Shown here one piece after another: positions 60,879 to 64,000 of a stretch of 64,000 nt of DNA (the first letter of the stretch is position 1; every line of letters begins with the position of its first letter). Source of the stretch: Variovorax paradoxus (GTDB taxonomy: Bacteria; Pseudomonadota; Gammaproteobacteria; Burkholderiales; Burkholderiaceae_C). The position numbers were made by a program, and so were the translations under genes. The notes under the pieces were generated by a model, which was not told where the DNA came from, ran no database searches, and saw only the letters and a program-made list of their open reading frames with translations. The stretch spans positions 1 through 64,000 of the forward strand of contig NZ_JAGGNU010000028.1 in assembly GCF_018614915.1 (NCBI RefSeq), in the 5' to 3' direction.

Positions 60879-60901
60879 TTTGGAAATACCAAACCTTTGG
60901 T
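60879..60901. promoter_or_regulatory. interlocked dyads at the divergent LysR promoter
   Basis: TTTGG-aaata-CCAAA (60879-60893) and ACCAAA-cc-TTTGGT (60888-60901) are two inverted repeats that share the middle arm, between the HcnA-like gene (from 60794) and the LysR start at 60913. The interlocked arms are typical of a LysR tetramer site with recognition and activation parts. It lies only 12 bases before the LysR start codon, so it probably autoregulates. Confidence 0.65.
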
Positions 60902-60912
60902 TATGCTTACGC

Positions 60913-61806
60913 ATGAACGCCCGCCAGCTCGAAGTGTTCCGCGCCGTCATGCGAAACCGGTCACTCACCGCGGCAGCAGAGACGCTGAATGTGTCCCAGC
61001 CGGCCGTCAGCAAGCTGCTGCGGCACTTCGAAACCCAGATCGGATACGCGCTGTTCGAGCGCTTCGGTGGCCGGCTGGTGCCGACCGCGGAGGCTCAGCT
61101 GCTGTACCGTGACGCCGATCGAATCTTTCGTGAGATCGAGGTCCTCAAGGGCCTGTCCGACCGCATCCGCGACAAGCAGGTGGGCCTGCTGCGGGTCGGT
61201 GCGAGCGCGCCACCGACCTTCGCCTTGCTCCCCTACGCCACGGAGCGCTTCCGCCAGCGCAACCCGGGTTTGCGCGTTGTGCTGCAGACACTTCCGGCCG
61301 ATGCAATCGACGAACAGATTCTGCTTGGCGACATTGACCTCGGCGTGACCATGCGCTGGTCGGCCGAGGCGCAATTGCGGCATGAGTCTCTCGGAAAGGC
61401 GACGATCGTGGCGCTGATGCGGCCGGACTCGCCGCTGGCGGAACTCAAGGTAGTGACGCCGGCGGACCTGGTGGGGCACCCCCTGATCAGCTACAGCGCG
61501 CAAACGCCGGTGGGCAGGTTGCTGGAACAGGCATTCCGCGAAGCCGATGTACAGCCACAGGTGCAGATCGAAGTCTCGTTGTCGATCGCCGCCTTCTCGC
61601 TCGTCCAGCATGGGCTCGGAATTGCATTGGTGGATGGGCTGGTCCCATGGCGCAACTTTGGCGATCTCGCGGTGCGCCCATTCCAGCCGGAAGTGGCGAT
61701 TGAGATTGTCCTGTCACGCAGCGCGCTGCGGCCTCAGACCCGGTACGGGCGCGAATACTCGCGAGACCTGCGAGCCGCAGTCGCGGCGTTGTCAAGCCGT
61801 ACTTGA
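60913..61806 (+). CDS. LysR family transcriptional regulator (OccR/NocR-like)
   Basis: 297 residues. HTH: LEVFRAVMRNRSLTAAAETL, NVSQPAVSKLLRHFETQIGY. The effector domain has QVGLLRVGASAPPTFALLPY and PLISYSAQTPVGRLLEQAFR, with FSLVQHGLGIALVDGLVPWR, resembling OccR and NocR, which sense opines, and some other amino-acid regulators. It stands at the divergent promoter between the HcnABC-type operon and a polyamine-type ABC transporter. This supports an opine-like or imino-acid substrate, without proving it. Confidence 0.88.
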   Translation: MNARQLEVFRAVMRNRSLTAAAETLNVSQPAVSKLLRHFETQIGYALFERFGGRLVPTAEAQLLYRDADRIFREIEVLKGLSDRIRDKQVGLLRVGASAPPTFALLPYATERFRQRNPGLRVVLQTLPADAIDEQILLGDIDLGVTMRWSAEAQLRHESLGKATIVALMRPDSPLAELKVVTPADLVGHPLISYSAQTPVGRLLEQAFREADVQPQVQIEVSLSIAAFSLVQHGLGIALVDGLVPWRNFGDLAVRPFQPEVAIEIVLSRSALRPQTRYGREYSRDLRAAVAALSSRT

Positions 61807-61966
61807 CCTGACGAGGCCGGGCGCCATCTCGACAATTTCGTCCAATACCCTGCCGGACCCCAGCCTTATCGTTGGCTCAACGGATGACCTTCATCCGCCC
61901 GTGGAGAGGCCTGTGTGCAGACCTGCAGTGCCCGAACCAAGTCGTACTTCAGGAGGAGTCTTTTCC

Positions 61967-63004
61967 ATGTCTCGTTTCAAGAAATCGGTTATCGCCGCCG
62001 GCGCCTGCCTGCTGCTGGCGCACGGCGCCGCTGCATTGGCGCAGACCGTCATTTACGCCACCGACGGCGGGAAGCTGCTCGACGCGCAGAAGAAGACCAT
62101 CATCTCAGCGGCGGAGGAAAAGGCAAAGGTACGGATGACGGTGGAGGCGAACGCCGACCGCTATCCGGTCGTCAAGGCCAGCGTCGGAATGAACAATCCG
62201 CAATGGGACGTCGTCGACATCGGCGCCGGGTACTGCCTGCGCGGCGTGGACGACGGGATGTGGGAGAAGATCGACTACAGCAAGATACCCAACGCCAAGG
62301 ACGTCGACTCGCGTTTCAACAGCCCGTACTTCGTGGGCTTCTACGGATATTCCACCCTCATCGCGTACAACAACAAGAAGTTTCCGAATGGAGGCCCCAA
62401 GACCTGGGCCGACTTCTGGGACGTCAAGAAATTCCCCGGCAAACGGGCCCTGCGAAACTACGCGCGACCCACACTGGAAATCGCGCTGCTGGCCGACGGC
62501 GTGGCCTCTGACAAGCTGTATCCCCTCGATGTCGAGCGCGCCTACAGGAAGCTCGAGGAGATCAAGCCGAACGTCGCCGTGTGGTGGACGTCGGGCGCGC
62601 AATCGCACCAACTGCTCCTGGACGGCGAGGTTGACATGATCGCGCTATGGGACGGCCGCGCAGACGCCGCCAGGTCAGACGGTGCGGACGTGAGCTTCGC
62701 ATACGACGGCGGTATCCTCGAGAACACCTGTCTTGCAGTGCTCAAGGGCGCCAAGAACAAGGACAACGCGATGCGCGCAATCAACGCCATGCTCGATCCC
62801 AAGGCGCAATCGGAATTGGCGAGCATCTACAAGACCGGTCCCCTCAACAGCAAGCTGGTGAACTACATGGATCCGAAGCGCTCTGCCCAGCTTGCGACCT
62901 CGCCGGACAACATCCGCAAGCAGACCCTGCTGAATACGCAGTGGTGGAGTTCCGCTATGGGCCAGGCTGCCGAAGGCCGGTGGCTGGGTTTCGTTCAGAA
63001 GTGA
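61967..63004 (+). CDS. PotD/PotF-type periplasmic solute-binding protein
   Basis: 345 residues; ATG at 61967 with AGGAGG 10 bases before. Sec signal MSRFKKSVIAAGACLLLAHG ending AALAQ. The mature part (VIYATDGGKLLDAQKKTIIS, KKFPNGGPKTWADFWDVKKF, PGKRALRNYARPTLEIALLA, FAYDGGILENTCLAVLKGA) is like ABC spermidine/putrescine-type binding proteins (COG0687). It delivers the substrate to the ABC system whose ATPase follows 8 bases on. Ligand class: a small amine, amino acid or compatible solute. Confidence 0.9.
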   Translation: MSRFKKSVIAAGACLLLAHGAAALAQTVIYATDGGKLLDAQKKTIISAAEEKAKVRMTVEANADRYPVVKASVGMNNPQWDVVDIGAGYCLRGVDDGMWEKIDYSKIPNAKDVDSRFNSPYFVGFYGYSTLIAYNNKKFPNGGPKTWADFWDVKKFPGKRALRNYARPTLEIALLADGVASDKLYPLDVERAYRKLEEIKPNVAVWWTSGAQSHQLLLDGEVDMIALWDGRADAARSDGADVSFAYDGGILENTCLAVLKGAKNKDNAMRAINAMLDPKAQSELASIYKTGPLNSKLVNYMDPKRSAQLATSPDNIRKQTLLNTQWWSSAMGQAAEGRWLGFVQK

Positions 63005-63011
63005 TCCGGAC

Positions 63012-64000
63012 ATGACTCGTTCGGCCGCAGGATTCGACACCGTATCGATCCGAGCGCTGACCAAGGACTACGGCGCGATGAAGGCGCTGGACGGCGTCTC
63101 GCTGGATGTGCGGGAGGGTGAGTTCGTCTCGCTGCTCGGTCCTTCCGGCTCCGGCAAGACGACCCTGCTGAACATCCTGGGCGGCTTCGACAGGCCGACG
63201 TCCGGACGGGTGTTCTTCGGCTCGACCGACGTCACGCTGCTGCAGCCACATCTGCGCAACATCGGCATGGTATTCCAGAACTACGCGCTGTTTCCCCACA
63301 TGACGGTGGAAGGCAATATCGCGTATCCCTTGCGTGCCCGCAACGTGGAGAGCGCCGAGATCGCCCGTCGCGTGGCCGACGCGCTCACCCTGGTTGAGCT
63401 CGCGGGATACCAGACGCGCAGGATCGGGCAGCTGTCTGGAGGCCAGAAGCAGCGCGTCGCGCTGGCCCGGGCCCTGGTTTTCGATCCCAAGCTGATCCTG
63501 CTGGACGAGCCGCTGTCGGCGCTGGACAAGCAGCTGCGCGAATCGATGCAGATCGAACTGCGGCAACTGCATGCGAAGCTGGGTGCGACCATGATCTACG
63601 TCACGCACGACCAGCGCGAGGCGTTGACGATGAGCGACCGCATCGCCGTGATGCGAAGCGGCAGGATCGAGCAACTGGGGACTCCGACCGAGCTGTACAA
63701 CTTCCCCAGGAACGATTTCGTGGCCAGCTTCGTCGGCGAATCGACGCTGGTGCCATTGCAGCGCTCTGAAGGTGGGTCGGTGTCGCTTGGGACGTCGCGG
63801 CTACGCACGGGTCGCCCGGTTCCGCAGGACGGTCCCATCGCGCTGGCGGTGCATGCGGAGAAGCTGATCCTCGATTCCCCGGGCGGGGGAGAGGACTGGA
63901 ACCGCTTCGACGGATCCGTAAGCGATGTCATCTACCAGGGCGAGAGCGTGAAGATCTCCATCCGCCTCGACGACGGAACGTCGGTTGGCCTGCGCCAGCA
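63012..64000 (+). CDS. ABC transporter ATP-binding protein, PotA type (partial)
   Basis: ATG at 63012; 329 codons seen, and the gene runs past the window edge. Walker A GPSGSGKTT at 43-51, Q-loop MVFQNYALFPH, signature LSGGQKQRVALARAL, Walker B LILLDEPLSALD and H-loop YVTHDQREALTMSD. The C-terminal part (from about 240) is the OB/TOBE region, as in PotA/FbpC. It energises uptake of the solute bound by the preceding protein. Permease genes must lie beyond the window. Confidence 0.95.
   Translation, partial: MTRSAAGFDTVSIRALTKDYGAMKALDGVSLDVREGEFVSLLGPSGSGKTTLLNILGGFDRPTSGRVFFGSTDVTLLQPHLRNIGMVFQNYALFPHMTVEGNIAYPLRARNVESAEIARRVADALTLVELAGYQTRRIGQLSGGQKQRVALARALVFDPKLILLDEPLSALDKQLRESMQIELRQLHAKLGATMIYVTHDQREALTMSDRIAVMRSGRIEQLGTPTELYNFPRNDFVASFVGESTLVPLQRSEGGSVSLGTSRLRTGRPVPQDGPIALAVHAEKLILDSPGGGEDWNRFDGSVSDVIYQGESVKISIRLDDGTSVGLRQ

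Overview
The window is high-GC DNA with the gene content of a soil or water betaproteobacterium of the order Burkholderiales, probably Comamonadaceae or Alcaligenaceae. The reasons are six Bug-type (tripartite tricarboxylate receptor, TctC) periplasmic binding proteins without TctA/TctB membrane partners, many short regulator-plus-catabolism operons, and typical Burkholderiales small proteins. No rRNA, tRNA, CRISPR array, replication origin or phage structural gene was seen. Placement on chromosome or plasmid cannot be decided.

Layout. 1-1.2 kb: the end of a cytochrome P450 gene, then a scar made of an IS3-family transposase tail and a broken Old Yellow Enzyme gene. 1.3-11.5 kb (minus strand): one long probable operon headed by a TetR gene, followed by an NTF2-like protein, a cis-CaaD-like tautomerase, an alpha/beta hydrolase, an unrecognised protein, a beta-keto acid cleavage enzyme (BKACE, DUF849), an acyl-CoA ligase, two Bug receptors, two flavin-reductase-like proteins, a two-domain VOC protein and a 55-residue membrane protein. 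12-17 kb: an IS6-family half element, then cupin, HpaI-type aldolase, Bug receptor and IclR regulator, with an amidohydrolase divergent. 17.8-21.4 kb: a TetR regulator divergent from a Tat-exported two-subunit molybdenum hydroxylase, with a clear operator between -35 and -10. 21.5-28.6 kb: enoyl-CoA hydratase, hydrolase, patatin lipoprotein, coniferyl-aldehyde-dehydrogenase-like enzyme, GFA and YCII proteins, LysR and metallo-beta-lactamase-fold genes, with two remnants of oxidoreductase genes.

28.6-41.7 kb: a second large minus-strand cluster. It encodes SDR, HCCA-isomerase-like protein, CoA ligase, acyl-CoA dehydrogenase, FadH-type reductase, Bug receptor, flavin-reductase-like protein, enoyl-CoA hydratase, dienelactone-hydrolase-like protein and NADP oxidoreductase. 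A divergent TetR gene shares an operator motif with it. This looks like CoA-dependent degradation of a cyclic or aromatic acid. 41.8-46.6 kb: a rearrangement zone with a HigBA toxin-antitoxin system, an in-frame autotransporter/Mrr-nuclease chimera, a complete IS1182-like element, and IS110 and LysR fragments. 46.7-54.5 kb: an exported hydrolase, then LysR divergent from a Bug receptor, a GlcG-like protein and a complete lower meta-cleavage set (hydratase, decarboxylase, tautomerase, acylating aldehyde dehydrogenase, aldolase) that ends in pyruvate and acetyl-CoA.

55.3-64 kb: a cluster for an amino- or imino-acid-like substrate. A three-subunit HcnABC/opine-oxidase-type dehydrogenase, an M19 dipeptidase homologue with a degenerate metal site, a Bug receptor and an AraC protein run one way. 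An OccR-like LysR gene and a PotD/PotA-type ABC transporter, cut by the window edge, run the other way.

Taken together, this is a catabolic mosaic. Each module has its own regulator and often its own Bug receptor, and insertion-sequence debris lies at many of the joins. The best candidates for undescribed biology are the BKACE operon (2-11.5 kb), the SDR-to-hydrolase operon (29.8-40.6 kb) and the HcnABC/M19/ABC cluster (55-64 kb). Their substrates cannot be read from sequence alone.
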